Notes: generated from the sequence alone by a model not told the origin. DNA of 39,770 bases from Xanthomarina sp. F2636L (GCF_026410195.1 NZ_JAPMLM010000073.1:13797-53566), one strand, 5' to 3'. Shown: positions 14,669 to 24,957, counted from the stretch's first letter. Translations and numbers: made by a program.

Positions 14669-16242
14669 TGTAATTTGTTAATATAATTTTTTGCTTCACC
14701 AATAATTTCCTGCAAAGGGTCATTTTTTCTTTCTGGCAGTTTAACCAATTTATCCAAAATTTTTTGTAGTCTTAACTTCTCTTTACTATTCATAGCAATT
14801 AAACCAAGTAATTCAGTAAGGTCAGCTTCTAAATAGTAGTTCAATGAAGAACGGACATTAAATATGTTGTAAAGAACATCTTCAGCTGACCATCCAAAAG
14901 TATTCTTTTCTAATTTTTCTGCTTTTATTTTATTGTCTGAATCAAAATTCAAACCAATGATAGTTGCACTTTCACCTGGTAAATCAGAAACGAAAAAGTG
15001 GCTGTGAGTAGCAATTATAAAGTGACTACTTTTTTTATCATTATTACCAAATAATTCGCGAATAAATGCTAAATATTTCATTTGCCAATTAGGATGTAAA
15101 CTGATTTCTGGCTCATCGATAAAAATTAGGCTGTTAGGTTTTACTGTAGCCATAAATCCAACCATTGAAGAAAAGAAATGAAATTCTCCTGAAGACGTAT
15201 CCTCCAAACCAATACCTCTTTTTGCAAGTTTAATCTCTGGAGCTTTTAAAATACCTAAGCGACGTAGGGTTTCCAAATTTTTATAATCCCTACCAAGCTC
15301 GTGATATTCTACTTGGGCAGTTATGTCATAGTTTAAATGTTTAGCAGAACTTCGATAAATATCATCTAATTTATTATTTGATTTTAAACCGTTTATGAAC
15401 TTTATTAAATCATCTATTAAGCTTGAATCTTTTGAAATGGATTGATAATTGTTTAACTTAAACGGTGGTGCAATATTTGAATTTTCATATTTGGTTTTAA
15501 TGTCTTGATAGAATTTATGAAAGGATTCTTTCGTCAAGTCTCCTTCGAAAAATATTTTTGTATTTACCGTTTTGTAAGAAACAATGATTGAATCATTAAA
15601 TTCTAAAAATTTTGTCATTCTTTGTATACCATCTCTAAAAACATCAGATGACATTTTTTCTACAATAAATTGAACAGTCTTTCTAACATACCCTCTAGTA
15701 CTTGCTTGTTGCGCTGTAGTTCTCACACCTAAATAACGATATTGTGGAAAGGAATCATCTAATGCTTTTTGACGCATAAATATATATTTGTCTTTAAGCA
15801 TACTCGCTTGAGCAATAACAGCTTTTGGCATAATATTATCTATCTGAAAAGTAGCTGCTTCGACTCCATCAATTTTGATAATTCCACTAGGGTATTTTTC
15901 TTTATTTTTTTCAAACTCGACTATATTCACTTTCTCTTTTATATTGGTAAATTCATATTGAATACCTTCATTCCAATAGATAAGACTATAAAAGAAAAAA
16001 GCTTCATAATTTTTCCCTTTTTTAGAATGCAGATATATTGCTCTAAATAATTGAAGGAGAAGTTTGAAAATTTCACTTTTTCCAGTTCCATTTGGTCCTA
16101 TTATAATAGTAGTATACAAGTTGTTAAAATCGTCTTCGTGATCTATAAATTCAAAAATATTATTCTTAAGAATCTTATGATTAATCACTGTTAGGCGCTC
16201 CAATTTAAACCCTTTCGGTGTTTTCTGTTTTGACTTACTCAT
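14665..16242 (-). CDS. ptuA: Septu ATPase PtuA-like
   Basis: This 525-aa ABC/SMC-like AAA protein has Walker A GPNGTGKS (49-56), Walker B/D-loop region LIFIDEPEISLHP and the His switch IIATHSHFF in the C-terminal third, as in OLD/PtuA-type ATPases. The length fits PtuA. Together with the HNH protein it makes a Septu defence pair. It starts directly after the hsdS stop, so it is expressed with the restriction system. Confidence 0.8.
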   Translation of the reverse strand: MSKSKQKTPKGFKLERLTVINHKILKNNIFEFIDHEDDFNNLYTTIIIGPNGTGKSEIFKLLLQLFRAIYLHSKKGKNYEAFFFYSLIYWNEGIQYEFTNIKEKVNIVEFEKNKEKYPSGIIKIDGVEAATFQIDNIMPKAVIAQASMLKDKYIFMRQKALDDSFPQYRYLGVRTTAQQASTRGYVRKTVQFIVEKMSSDVFRDGIQRMTKFLEFNDSIIVSYKTVNTKIFFEGDLTKESFHKFYQDIKTKYENSNIAPPFKLNNYQSISKDSSLIDDLIKFINGLKSNNKLDDIYRSSAKHLNYDITAQVEYHELGRDYKNLETLRRLGILKAPEIKLAKRGIGLEDTSSGEFHFFSSMVGFMATVKPNSLIFIDEPEISLHPNWQMKYLAFIRELFGNNDKKSSHFIIATHSHFFVSDLPGESATIIGLNFDSDNKIKAEKLEKNTFGWSAEDVLYNIFNVRSSLNYYLEADLTELLGLIAMNSKEKLRLQKILDKLVKLPERKNDPLQEIIGEAKNYINKLQ

Positions 16243-17535
16243 TTAATTTGACTTTATTTTCTCCAACAAAACACTAGCAGGTTCATAAGCTGCATCTGCT
16301 TTACATTTGGCAATTTCTTCTTCGCTTAACAATGTACCTTCAAATGCTTTCTTTAAAATGCTTTGGCGTAAGGCTTGGGCTTTTTCTAAACTGTCTGCAA
16401 TGTCTTTTTCTACTTTATCACAAACCGATAAACGACTTTCTATTTCTTGGACGATTTGGTGTTGTTCTTCTAACGAGCAAATTGGTAATGGGTATTTTTT
16501 TAATTTTGTTCCATTAATATTCGATTGATTTACACCGTCAGTTTTCACTTCATTACCATAAATTTTTGCTTTATGACTATTTAAATAATATGTTAGATAT
16601 TTTCCTGATAGTTTCTCTTTATCATAATTTATACGAATTAGATATCCTGCAAAAATTGCTTTATTATCACTTAAAAATATAGACGTTTTACCAACGTGTT
16701 CTGGACTATTTGTTCGATTAAATAATACATCACCATAATTCAATATGTATTTTTGAATGTCACTTTTATTTGAAGTATATTTCAAATCACTCCAATCAAT
16801 TAGCCCATTTTGCATATTACCCATCCTCAAAACTGGAACGTCACCTTCATTTAATGATTTCTCCGAAGTACCATACTCCACGGAATGAATAAAATCTTCT
16901 ATTACAGAAATTTTTAATTTAGTTTTCGTCAATTCCCCCTCAAAAGCCTTTTTTAAAACCGCTTGTCTATAAATAACCAATTGGTCTTGTGCTTTTTTAA
17001 GGTCTGCAATGCCACTATCTAAACTGCTAAATAATTCTTCTATTTTTTTGACAATGGCTTTTTGTTGGACTAGAGGTGGAAGAGGAAAAGGAAGTGAGTT
17101 CAATTTCTCAATAGTTAAAGCATTATAGGCAGAGCCAGATGTTTTTAGAATACTACTGTTCCGAACAAAGTGTGTCAAACCTAAATTTAGAAAAGTAGAT
17201 TCTAAACCTTGAATATCACTTAACCAAATTAAATTACCATCTTTAAAGTAGAAAGGGTCATTATTTTTTATCGTATAAGTTATTCCTATTGTTCCTACAG
17301 CAGAAATTAGAACATCACCTTTCTTAGGAATGTCGAATCTGTTTTTTATGTCATTATATTTTTCATTAGAAATATATAATTCAATACTAATTTCCTTTCC
17401 TAAACTAAGTTCCTTAATCTCTTTAGTTCTGTAAAATGGAATGCCCTCTGAAACATATTCCTTTTTTAATATTCTTTTGCTAGAACCTATTTTACAAACT
17501 TCTCTCAGCGTACATTCAATCCAATCTTCCCTCAT
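16243..17535 (-). CDS. hsdS: Type I restriction-modification specificity subunit
   Basis: This 430-aa protein has two target-recognition domains (about 1-150 and 210-350), each followed by a conserved helical spacer (QQKAIVKKIEELFSSLD; EEQHQIVQEIESRLSVCD) and repeated ALRQSILKKAFEG-type helices. It sets the DNA sequence recognised by the R-M complex. The ATG overlaps the hsdR stop by one base. The lower GC and less conserved recognition domains are normal for HsdS. Confidence 0.93.
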   Translation of the reverse strand: MREDWIECTLREVCKIGSSKRILKKEYVSEGIPFYRTKEIKELSLGKEISIELYISNEKYNDIKNRFDIPKKGDVLISAVGTIGITYTIKNNDPFYFKDGNLIWLSDIQGLESTFLNLGLTHFVRNSSILKTSGSAYNALTIEKLNSLPFPLPPLVQQKAIVKKIEELFSSLDSGIADLKKAQDQLVIYRQAVLKKAFEGELTKTKLKISVIEDFIHSVEYGTSEKSLNEGDVPVLRMGNMQNGLIDWSDLKYTSNKSDIQKYILNYGDVLFNRTNSPEHVGKTSIFLSDNKAIFAGYLIRINYDKEKLSGKYLTYYLNSHKAKIYGNEVKTDGVNQSNINGTKLKKYPLPICSLEEQHQIVQEIESRLSVCDKVEKDIADSLEKAQALRQSILKKAFEGTLLSEEEIAKCKADAAYEPASVLLEKIKSN

Positions 17536-20357
17536 TACGCTGCTAGTACTTCATTAAGTTCGTTAATAATTTCATTCATTTGGTTGCCAAATAATTGGTG
17601 CATTTTTCCTTTTCCGCCTTTGGCATCAAAAGGTGTGTAATCTAAATCGTCTATTTCTATATGGTAACTGCTCACTACGTGGTCTTTTATCATTCGTAAC
17701 CAGTCTAGTTGTGCTGCCGTAAAACGGTTGTGTTGTCCTGCGTTTTGCTTAAAAATCCACGTTTTAAAATTGTTTTCAATCGTTTTGTCGTAAGCTTTCA
17801 ATTCGCTGTCTATTCCACACGCTCTTCTAATTAACGAAACTAACGCAGTTAATTCGTCTTTTGGTTGTTTGCTTTTTACGTCTTCTAAAGTTGAATAAGC
17901 ATCCCAAACATAATCTGGTGCTAATAATGGTTTTTCTAATTGTAGTTTTTCCATCACGTCTTTTATCATTTTAAACGTAATGTCTCTACGATTGTATGGT
18001 TGATTGTAAAAAATGCTTAACGCTTTAATTTCGTCTTTGTTGGCTTCTAAATATTCAGTAAAATCTTTTACAATTTCGGTGGCTTTATCTACAGAAGTGG
18101 TTTCCCACTCACTTTTTGTAACCGTATCTATGTTTACGCTATCAATAATTTGTTCGTGTTGTTTACGAACATTATCTAAATAACCATTTAACTCTCCGTT
18201 AAATGTTTTACTTGCTTCTAAAATCAATTGCTCTTGAGCATTCTTTTTTGCATCTTCGATTAAAGCAGGTGTTTGGTCTTGAACAGGGATTTTGTCAATT
18301 TCAATTTGTGCTTTTGTTTCAATGTCGTCTTGGTCGAAAGCTGTGATTAATTCTTTGGTAATTTGTTTTAAGTTTTTACCACCAGAAAATTCCAATAATT
18401 TATCTTTTTCTTTTTCTGTAATTTGTTTCTCTAAACGAATTAAACGGTTTGCCAATGACAAAAACAAATCTTCGTCTGCAACTCCCATTGTTACTGCACC
18501 CAATAAATCTTTCATTGGTACAGATGGTTTACGTTCTAAAGGTCTGCTATCTGTTTTTTTAGATTTTGTTGCACCAACAGCATCTACTATAACAAAATGT
18601 GTTTTTGTTTTAGCTGTTTTAGTTACTAATTGTAAAGAATCACTATTAATCGTTCGTGTTCCACGACCTTTCATTTGTTCAAAATAGTTGATGCTTTTTA
18701 CATCTCGCATAAACAATAAAACTTCCAAAGGTTTTACGTCTGTTCCTGTGGCAATCATATCCACGGTAACTGCAATTCTTGGATAATAAGAATTTCTAAA
18801 ACGGTTTAAAACCGATTTTGGGTCTTCCTCAATTTTGTAGGTTACTTTTTTACAAAAGTCATTTCCTTCGTCAAATTCTTCTCGAATGATTTTTATAATA
18901 TCATCCGCGTGACTATCTGTTTTTGCAAAAACTAAAGTTTTTGGAACTTCGTAATCTCTATTTTCGTCAATACGATTTGGATAAATAGTGGTTTTTAACG
19001 CCTTTTTATATTCACGAATGATGTTTCTAATTTGACTTGGGTTGACAACTTTTTTATCTAAATCGTTGCGTTTGTAATCTGTGTCTTCATCTTCTTGTTG
19101 CCAACGTTTTTTACGAGTGAGTTTATCTCGTCTGTCCACAAACCAACCTGCTTTTATGGTTTCGCCATTTTGTGAAATTTCCGTTTCAATCGTGTACACA
19201 TCATAAGGAACATTTACACCATCTGTTACAGATTCTTCATACGTATATTGGCTAACAACGTTTTCATTAAAAAAACCGAAGGTTCTTTTATCGGGCGTAG
19301 CCGTTAAACCAATTAAAAAAGCATCAAAATAATCTAATACTTGTTTCCATAAATTATAAATGGAACGGTGCGCTTCATCGATGACTATAAAATCAAATTG
19401 TTCAATGGGTACTTTTGGAGTGTACTCCACAGGAATAGTTTTGTTTTTTGAAATTTTGTTTTTTAACCAAGAATTTTCGTTTGGATTATCGAGTTCTGCA
19501 CTTTCGTCTAATTCTTCCCCTTTTAAAATAGAGTAGAGGCGTTGTATGGTTGAAATACAAACTTGACTATCGGAAGCAATATAACTTGATGATAAACGCT
19601 GAACATTATAAAGTTCTGTAAATTTTCGGTTATCGTCATTTGGCTGAAAAGTCATAAATTCCTGTTCCGCTTGCTCGCCAAGGTTTTTGGTGTCAACCAA
19701 AAACAGAATACGTTTTGCATCAGCGTGTTTTAGCAAACGATACACGAATGTTGCCGCTGTAAAAGTTTTTCCAGCACCAGTTGCCATTTGGATTAAGGCT
19801 TTTGGTCTGTTCTTTTTGAAAGAATGTTCTAAATTATTAATGGCTACAATTTGTGCAGGACGTAATCCTGCTTCATCTAATTCGGGAATTGACAACAATC
19901 GTTCTCGAAGACTTTTGCCTTTTTTTAGCCATTCTGCAATTGTTTCTGGTTTATGGAACCAAAACACATTTCTGCCTCTTGGTTTTGGGTCTCTATAATC
20001 GGTAAATCTGGTGATGGTTCCTGTGCTTTCGTAAACGAATGGCTTTTCATTGTCTAAAGTGAAAGCACCAATTTTAATCGGTTCTGTAGCGTATCTTGCA
20101 GATTGCTCCTCTACCATTAAAAGACGATGTCCTTCATCTTCTTTTTTAGCTTCAATAACACCAACAGGTTTTCTGTCAACAAACAACATGTAATCTGCCG
20201 ATCCTGACATTGTATTTGTTTCTCGTAATGCTATACCTTTTCCAGCAGATAAATCAACTTTCTTTTTCGACTGAACTAACCATCCAGCTTCTCTTAACAT
20301 AGCATCAATTTTATCACGAGCTATTTGTTCAGGATTTTGGTTAGGTTTGACAGACAT
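17535..20357 (-). CDS. hsdR: Type I restriction endonuclease/translocase subunit
   Basis: This is a 940-aa motor and nuclease subunit. The N-terminal PD-(D/E)xK nuclease shows Asp55 and EAKK (69-72). The SF2 translocase has Walker A ATGAGKT, DEAH (VIDEAHRS) and the helicase motif MKGRGTRT. The C-terminal part is the coupling domain that docks on HsdM/S. The protein is full length and it is the first gene of the operon, so its promoter in the 20358-20468 gap drives all five genes. Confidence 0.93.
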   Translation of the reverse strand: MSVKPNQNPEQIARDKIDAMLREAGWLVQSKKKVDLSAGKGIALRETNTMSGSADYMLFVDRKPVGVIEAKKEDEGHRLLMVEEQSARYATEPIKIGAFTLDNEKPFVYESTGTITRFTDYRDPKPRGRNVFWFHKPETIAEWLKKGKSLRERLLSIPELDEAGLRPAQIVAINNLEHSFKKNRPKALIQMATGAGKTFTAATFVYRLLKHADAKRILFLVDTKNLGEQAEQEFMTFQPNDDNRKFTELYNVQRLSSSYIASDSQVCISTIQRLYSILKGEELDESAELDNPNENSWLKNKISKNKTIPVEYTPKVPIEQFDFIVIDEAHRSIYNLWKQVLDYFDAFLIGLTATPDKRTFGFFNENVVSQYTYEESVTDGVNVPYDVYTIETEISQNGETIKAGWFVDRRDKLTRKKRWQQEDEDTDYKRNDLDKKVVNPSQIRNIIREYKKALKTTIYPNRIDENRDYEVPKTLVFAKTDSHADDIIKIIREEFDEGNDFCKKVTYKIEEDPKSVLNRFRNSYYPRIAVTVDMIATGTDVKPLEVLLFMRDVKSINYFEQMKGRGTRTINSDSLQLVTKTAKTKTHFVIVDAVGATKSKKTDSRPLERKPSVPMKDLLGAVTMGVADEDLFLSLANRLIRLEKQITEKEKDKLLEFSGGKNLKQITKELITAFDQDDIETKAQIEIDKIPVQDQTPALIEDAKKNAQEQLILEASKTFNGELNGYLDNVRKQHEQIIDSVNIDTVTKSEWETTSVDKATEIVKDFTEYLEANKDEIKALSIFYNQPYNRRDITFKMIKDVMEKLQLEKPLLAPDYVWDAYSTLEDVKSKQPKDELTALVSLIRRACGIDSELKAYDKTIENNFKTWIFKQNAGQHNRFTAAQLDWLRMIKDHVVSSYHIEIDDLDYTPFDAKGGKGKMHQLFGNQMNEIINELNEVLAA

Positions 20358-20468
20358 TCACAAATAATTTATATATTAAATAAGTTTACAAAATACATAT
20401 TTTTTACTTAGTGCATGTAGGGATTTGAGTAAAAAAGCAATTCAGTGTAAAATAACTAAAATTTAATT

Positions 20469-20759
20469 ATGATAACCAAAACTATCCAAATACAAGAAAT
20501 TACTGTTGATGAATTAGCTGATAAAGTAGCTGATAAACTGTTACTTAAAATGCAACACTACTTAGATCAGTTAAGTGCTAATGAAAGTGATATTTATTTA
20601 ACAAGAGAGGAAACAGCAAATTTCTTAAAAATTAATTCTTCAACATTATGGCATTGGACAAATAAAGGTAAAATTAAATGCTATGAAATTGAAAGTAGAT
20701 GTTATTACAACAAAAAGGAAATTATAGAATTATTAAAGAAGAATGAGTTAAAAATATAA
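20469..20759 (+). CDS. Excisionase-like helix-turn-helix protein
   Basis: This 96-aa protein has an N-terminal helix (EITVDELADKVADKLLLKM) and a C-terminal MerR/excisionase winged helix (LTREETANFLKINSSTLWHW). It is divergent from hsdR with a 111-bp shared upstream region. It could regulate the restriction operon or act as recombination directionality factor for the island. Confidence 0.65.
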   Translation: MITKTIQIQEITVDELADKVADKLLLKMQHYLDQLSANESDIYLTREETANFLKINSSTLWHWTNKGKIKCYEIESRCYYNKKEIIELLKKNELKI

Positions 20760-20804
20760 AATTGTTCATCAAATTTTTAATTGACATATAGCTAACTTTT
20801 CATT

Positions 20805-21142
20805 ATGAAAGTAGTAAAATAAGATCAATCATCAACTATAATTTTTTTCAAGCTGATGTATCATCGGAACTTGAATTACCTTATGTCGTGAATGGTATTA
20901 GTGCTGGCTTTACTCCTCCAGCAGACGATTTCTTAGATTTAACTGTTGATTTAAATAAGCTTCTCATTAAAAATCCAAATACTACTTTTTACCATCGGAT
21001 AAAAGGTGATTCTATAATAGATGCTGGAATATATGATGTAGACTTGCTTTTAGTAGACAAAAGTTTAGAGACTAGAAAAAGCAGAATAGTAGTTTTTTTG
21101 ATTAAAGTTTTTGGAAAAGACAACTTTTTAATGATGAAATAA
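20805..21142 (+). pseudogene. umuD-like peptidase remnant
   Basis: From 20834 the frame reads like the UmuD peptidase (ELPYVVNGISAGFTPPADD, then LDLNKLL, then RIKGDSIIDAGIYDVDLL), with the Ser of GDS present. The ATG at 20805 is in a different frame, so the start is frameshifted. The end, after SRIVVFLI, changes to unrelated residues and stops before the catalytic Lys region. It is a relic of an SOS-regulated polymerase V accessory gene. No umuC is present. Confidence 0.7.
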
Positions 21143-21236
21143 TAGTTGGTTTAGAGGCGTTATAACTATGTACATTAATAAAATAAAACAATTACTCATT
21201 CGCTTTTTTTTATACTTAATAAGTATACAACAACAT

Positions 21237-22763
21237 TTAAAAATTTGAAATAGCCTTATACTCAATGTGGAGTTGGGATTCTAATTTCTCAAAAGCTTTT
21301 CTGTTTTTATTTCCTTTTATTTCACATATGATTTCGTTTTCGTTTAAGTCTCCTTTAAATTTACATCTTCCAACTATTTCTTTAAGTGAGTATTTATTAT
21401 CCTTTACCGTTAAATCTCCAATTTTGAAAATAATAAATTCCCCCTTATCAATATCCACAAATTTGTTTGGTTTTTGGAGTATAATATTTTCAGGTTTTCC
21501 TTTTTCATTTATTTCAAGTCGGACAATCTTTAATTCATAAGGCTGATTTTTTAAAAGCATAGTTACAATGTCTTTTTCAAACTTTAAAAGGGCTCCTTCA
21601 AATGCACTTTGTTTATTTGGATAAAAACCTAATGCGCTTGAGTTAGATTTATCACTTTTTAAATCCTTATATTCAAGTGTTACTGGGTCTTTAAGTGTGC
21701 CTGAGAATAAAATATTATAATTTATTTCGCAGGTAAAACCTTTGTCATCACCATTATCTTGAACGCCTTTATGCAAAAAATTAATATTTTTAATTTGAGC
21801 CATGATATTGTATGAGTTTAAATTATTTGTAAACTCTTGCTTTTCTGAAGGATTAAAACGATTAACTTGATTAAATACTTTTTTCAATGACTCATCAATT
21901 GCTTTCATATTATCATTTCTACAGTCCATACATTTAACTACAGATAAAGAGACACTTGATTGATTAAACAAGGGAACATAATCAACTGAAAGATATAAAG
22001 GTGATAATTCAAGATTACTTATGTCTGGACTGCTCCAATCTCCTTTCTTTATATATGATTGTTGCAATCGCATATTATTTTCTTTTTTTTGTTCAGCCAT
22101 TTCTGGAGTTACATAATCTGATGAAACAGTAGAGAAGTTAATATTCCTAAAGCTTTTTGATCTCCATCCATTATCGGTTTCTTCAAAGTTTAAAGTTCCG
22201 TTTGCAACAATTCTTTTGCCTCCTTCGATTTTTTTCTTTTCCCCTGCCATAGTGTTTTCCCATTCACTTCCTCCTTTTAGGGTGTAAGAAAAATCATCAA
22301 CAAATTTATTTGACCAAGCTGAACCAAATTGGGAAGCATTAATATATATATCTTGTTTGGTTTCAATAATTAATTCATATTCTATTTCATAAACCTTTTG
22401 ACCAAAAACTTCCTTTTTTATACCATTTTTTTTACTTGCTCCAATAAATTTTAAGGCTGGTCTTTTTTCTGATAAATAATCAGAGAAAAAACTATTAATT
22501 GCTGACTGACTAACGACGGATGTTGTTTCTTGATTTACTTCATCACCAACAAATTCTTCTTTTTCAGTTTTTAGTATTTCGTTCATTGAGTAAACAAATA
22601 ATGAGCCATCAGCTGTTTTTATTTTTAAACTCTCGGAGGGATTCATTTCTGTGATAGTACCTTTTATGATACTCCCGTTTTTAAGATATACGACATCTCG
22701 CATATTTTGTGAATAAGAATAAATACTAGTTAAAAAGATAATGAGATAGAATGCTTTTTTCAT
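21237..22763 (-). CDS. Large exported protein, unknown function
   Basis: This 508-aa protein has a signal peptide (residues 1-18, FYLIIFLTSIYSYSQ) and no lipobox. Residues 20-60 (DVVYLKNGSIIKGTITEMNP) form a small beta domain often seen at the start of Bacteroidota exported proteins that read a surface or stress signal; this is recognised by pattern only. The middle contains repeated strands with TFNYSLKGG-like sequence, and the C-terminal part may be an ANTH-free beta region. No catalytic motif is seen. It is the first of the minus-strand exported-protein cluster beyond the defence genes. Confidence 0.55.
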   Translation of the reverse strand: MKKAFYLIIFLTSIYSYSQNMRDVVYLKNGSIIKGTITEMNPSESLKIKTADGSLFVYSMNEILKTEKEEFVGDEVNQETTSVVSQSAINSFFSDYLSEKRPALKFIGASKKNGIKKEVFGQKVYEIEYELIIETKQDIYINASQFGSAWSNKFVDDFSYTLKGGSEWENTMAGEKKKIEGGKRIVANGTLNFEETDNGWRSKSFRNINFSTVSSDYVTPEMAEQKKENNMRLQQSYIKKGDWSSPDISNLELSPLYLSVDYVPLFNQSSVSLSVVKCMDCRNDNMKAIDESLKKVFNQVNRFNPSEKQEFTNNLNSYNIMAQIKNINFLHKGVQDNGDDKGFTCEINYNILFSGTLKDPVTLEYKDLKSDKSNSSALGFYPNKQSAFEGALLKFEKDIVTMLLKNQPYELKIVRLEINEKGKPENIILQKPNKFVDIDKGEFIIFKIGDLTVKDNKYSLKEIVGRCKFKGDLNENEIICEIKGNKNRKAFEKLESQLHIEYKAISNF

Positions 22764-22845
22764 TTGTATTGTTATAAATTATTTGTCCATGAATATATAG
22801 TTAAACTAATAGATTAAAAGCTGATAGATAAATATAGAAAATATT

Positions 22846-24243
22846 TTAATTATTATCCTGAATACAGCGACAGGATAAATAATCTTTTTTTTGGTTTTGA
22901 CCAGTGCTAGTAATCTTTTCGTAATTATAGGCCTCTCCAATCTCTCTACTATATGCCCAAATTCCATTTGAATTATTTAACCATAATTTTGAATATTTAC
23001 CTAAGCCATAATATCTACCATAGAATGATTTATAACCACTAGGAATAATATTTAATCCACTTTTGTTTGTACCGTTTTTATCATTTAACCATCCCTGTTC
23101 ACTGCGAATTAGGTTTTGATTATTTCCAACAACAAGAGTTAACCTTTTCCAATCGTCATAATTTGGTAATCGCCATCCTTTAGGACATATTGTTTGTGCC
23201 TCTTCCCAATTATACAACCGACCATAAATAGTACAGTTTGTTAATTCCTCATTGTAACATTTACTGCCTGAGGTAGCATAGTTTAAGTTTTCCGACATCC
23301 ATTTCTGTTGACCAATTTGCACCCACTTATATGATTGGTTGTCTCTGGTATCTTTAATAAATCCTGTTATTAACTCTGAATTATTATTGCAATTACTTTT
23401 CCATAGAATACTCCTTCTTTTTTTGTAGATATAATCTCTCATTGCTTTTTTCTGACCATGAGTAAACATCCCAACGTCATATGAGTAATCCATAAAGTTT
23501 TGATGATTAGTTGTTGAGTTTTCGTCGCAAAACTCTCCAGATGTCTTTGTTCTAATATTTGGTCCTTTCTGGTTTGGCGTATCTTTAATTCCATCATCAT
23601 CCCAACAATTCCCTTCAACATAAAAAGGTGTATTTCCCCAAATATGCTCCAGACCTAACCAATGACCAATTTCGTGGATTAAAAGAAAAGGGAAATTCAC
23701 ATAATTTAATTGTTCAAAATCTACTACAATGCCATCTAACTGAAAATTAAAAGATCTATATGCCCCTACATTATCTGTTCTATTTGAAAAGTTTACAAAC
23801 CAGACATTCAGGAATTTTTTTGAGTCCATATATCCACTTTCTTTTCTTTTAAATGCGAAGACATCATCCAAATGCATTATATATTTTTCAACATGTGTAT
23901 AATGCCAAGAGATATTGTCTATTTCATTACAATTTTCATCAACCTTGGGTAGATAAAAATTAACATTTGGTTTAGCAACAATATTCTTAAAAATAGAATC
24001 AATATTTTTAATGTCTACAAAGTTTATTCTTTCATTAACAAGAGCTACTAAATTTTTAAAATGTTCATCACTAATATCTCCATCTTTAAAGTTTTTGTGA
24101 ACAATATGAAAAACTATTGGGATATTATAAATATCTTCTTTCAACTCAAAATCATATGTTTTCAAATCAAGAGCTAAATCTTTCTCTTGTGAAAAAGAAA
24201 AATTGCAGAATAATATTATATAAAAGAAAATGCTTTTTTTCAA
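22846..24243 (-). CDS. Secreted metzincin protease (M43-like) fused to FISUMP domain
   Basis: This 465-aa protein has a signal peptide (1-18). The zinc site HEIGHWLGLEH (190-200) is followed by a Met-turn FMDYSYD, as in M43/pappalysin-type metzincins. Residues about 290-465 are a Fibrobacter-type major paralogous (FISUMP) domain with the signature GRLYNWEEAQTICPKGWRLP. It is a secreted protease whose FISUMP part probably anchors or binds ligand. Cys pairs in the C-terminal domain suggest disulphides. Confidence 0.8.
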   Translation of the reverse strand: MKKSIFFYIILFCNFSFSQEKDLALDLKTYDFELKEDIYNIPIVFHIVHKNFKDGDISDEHFKNLVALVNERINFVDIKNIDSIFKNIVAKPNVNFYLPKVDENCNEIDNISWHYTHVEKYIMHLDDVFAFKRKESGYMDSKKFLNVWFVNFSNRTDNVGAYRSFNFQLDGIVVDFEQLNYVNFPFLLIHEIGHWLGLEHIWGNTPFYVEGNCWDDDGIKDTPNQKGPNIRTKTSGEFCDENSTTNHQNFMDYSYDVGMFTHGQKKAMRDYIYKKRRSILWKSNCNNNSELITGFIKDTRDNQSYKWVQIGQQKWMSENLNYATSGSKCYNEELTNCTIYGRLYNWEEAQTICPKGWRLPNYDDWKRLTLVVGNNQNLIRSEQGWLNDKNGTNKSGLNIIPSGYKSFYGRYYGLGKYSKLWLNNSNGIWAYSREIGEAYNYEKITSTGQNQKKDYLSCRCIQDNN

Positions 24244-24390
24244 TCTAATTTTTAATGATCAATTTGTTTCTAAAGTAATGTTTTTATCTTATTTAGCATT
24301 GGTTATATGAAGGGGCAAACTCTCGTGTTCTTAATAATTTTACTTTTAGGCTGATAATCTACCTTTAATATTCTTTGTTGTGGGTAGTTT

Positions 24391-24957
24391 TTATTTTTTT
24401 ATTTTCCAGCCAGTATCAAACTTTACTAATACAATTTCTTCTTCCCACTCTGTTTCATAACATTTTAGTTCTCGTGCATAAATTTCGTGAAGGATATAGA
24501 AAGGTGTTTTGATAGATTTTATCTTGTATTTAACAGTAGCTTCTTTTTCTGTTTGAGATATTCCAATTATTTCAACAAATTCATTAACAGTTAATGCAAT
24601 CTTATTATCGTATAGCTCTATAGCTCTATAGCTCTATAGCTCTATAGCTTTATCTGTTAATTCTAAATAATATTTAATGTCTGGATTGCTCATAATTCCA
24701 GTTCTTTTTTCTTTTACATTTATTAATCCTTGATTTTCAAGATATCTTAAAGCACTTAAGCTTTTATTACGTGTTTCTATCATATCTTGGGTATTTCTTA
24801 CTGCATAAAAAGTCACATCTTTCAAAATATACCCTTGACTGCAAAAAGTTGGATATTTTTCAGAGATTATTTTACTTGCAATTTCATTAGTTAGTGTGTC
24901 ATCGGAACAAGATGTCACTAATATTAGTGTCAACAATCCAAAAATTAGTTTATTCAT
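24391..24957 (-). pseudogene. Lipoprotein gene interrupted by expanded octamer repeat
   Basis: The open frame from ATG 24957 encodes a lipoprotein (LILVTSC, Cys17) of 107 aa that stops inside an 8-bp tandem repeat (24634). Beyond the repeat the same frame continues for 75 more codons, LYDNKIALTVNEFVEI to FDTGWKIKK, ending TAA at 24391. With one repeat copy the frame would read through. With four copies it meets TAG. Strand-slippage expansion therefore truncated it, or it may switch on and off. The intact product would be about 180 aa. The family is not recognised. Confidence 0.65.
24611..24648. repeat. 8-bp tandem repeat (TATAGCTC)n
   Basis: Four perfect TATAGCTC copies are followed by a partial fifth (TATAGCTT). 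It lies inside the reading frame described at 24391-24957. Repeats of this kind change copy number by slippage. Confidence 0.85.

Noticed and set aside
18292-18687. Plus-strand frame inside hsdR
   Set aside because: It is a shadow of the hsdR coding strand with no start signal or recognisable product.
24376-24400. Another cassette end (GTTGTGGGTAGTTTTTATT)
   Set aside because: It looks like the cassette gene tails on the left, but no hairpin and no matching end repeat are found nearby.
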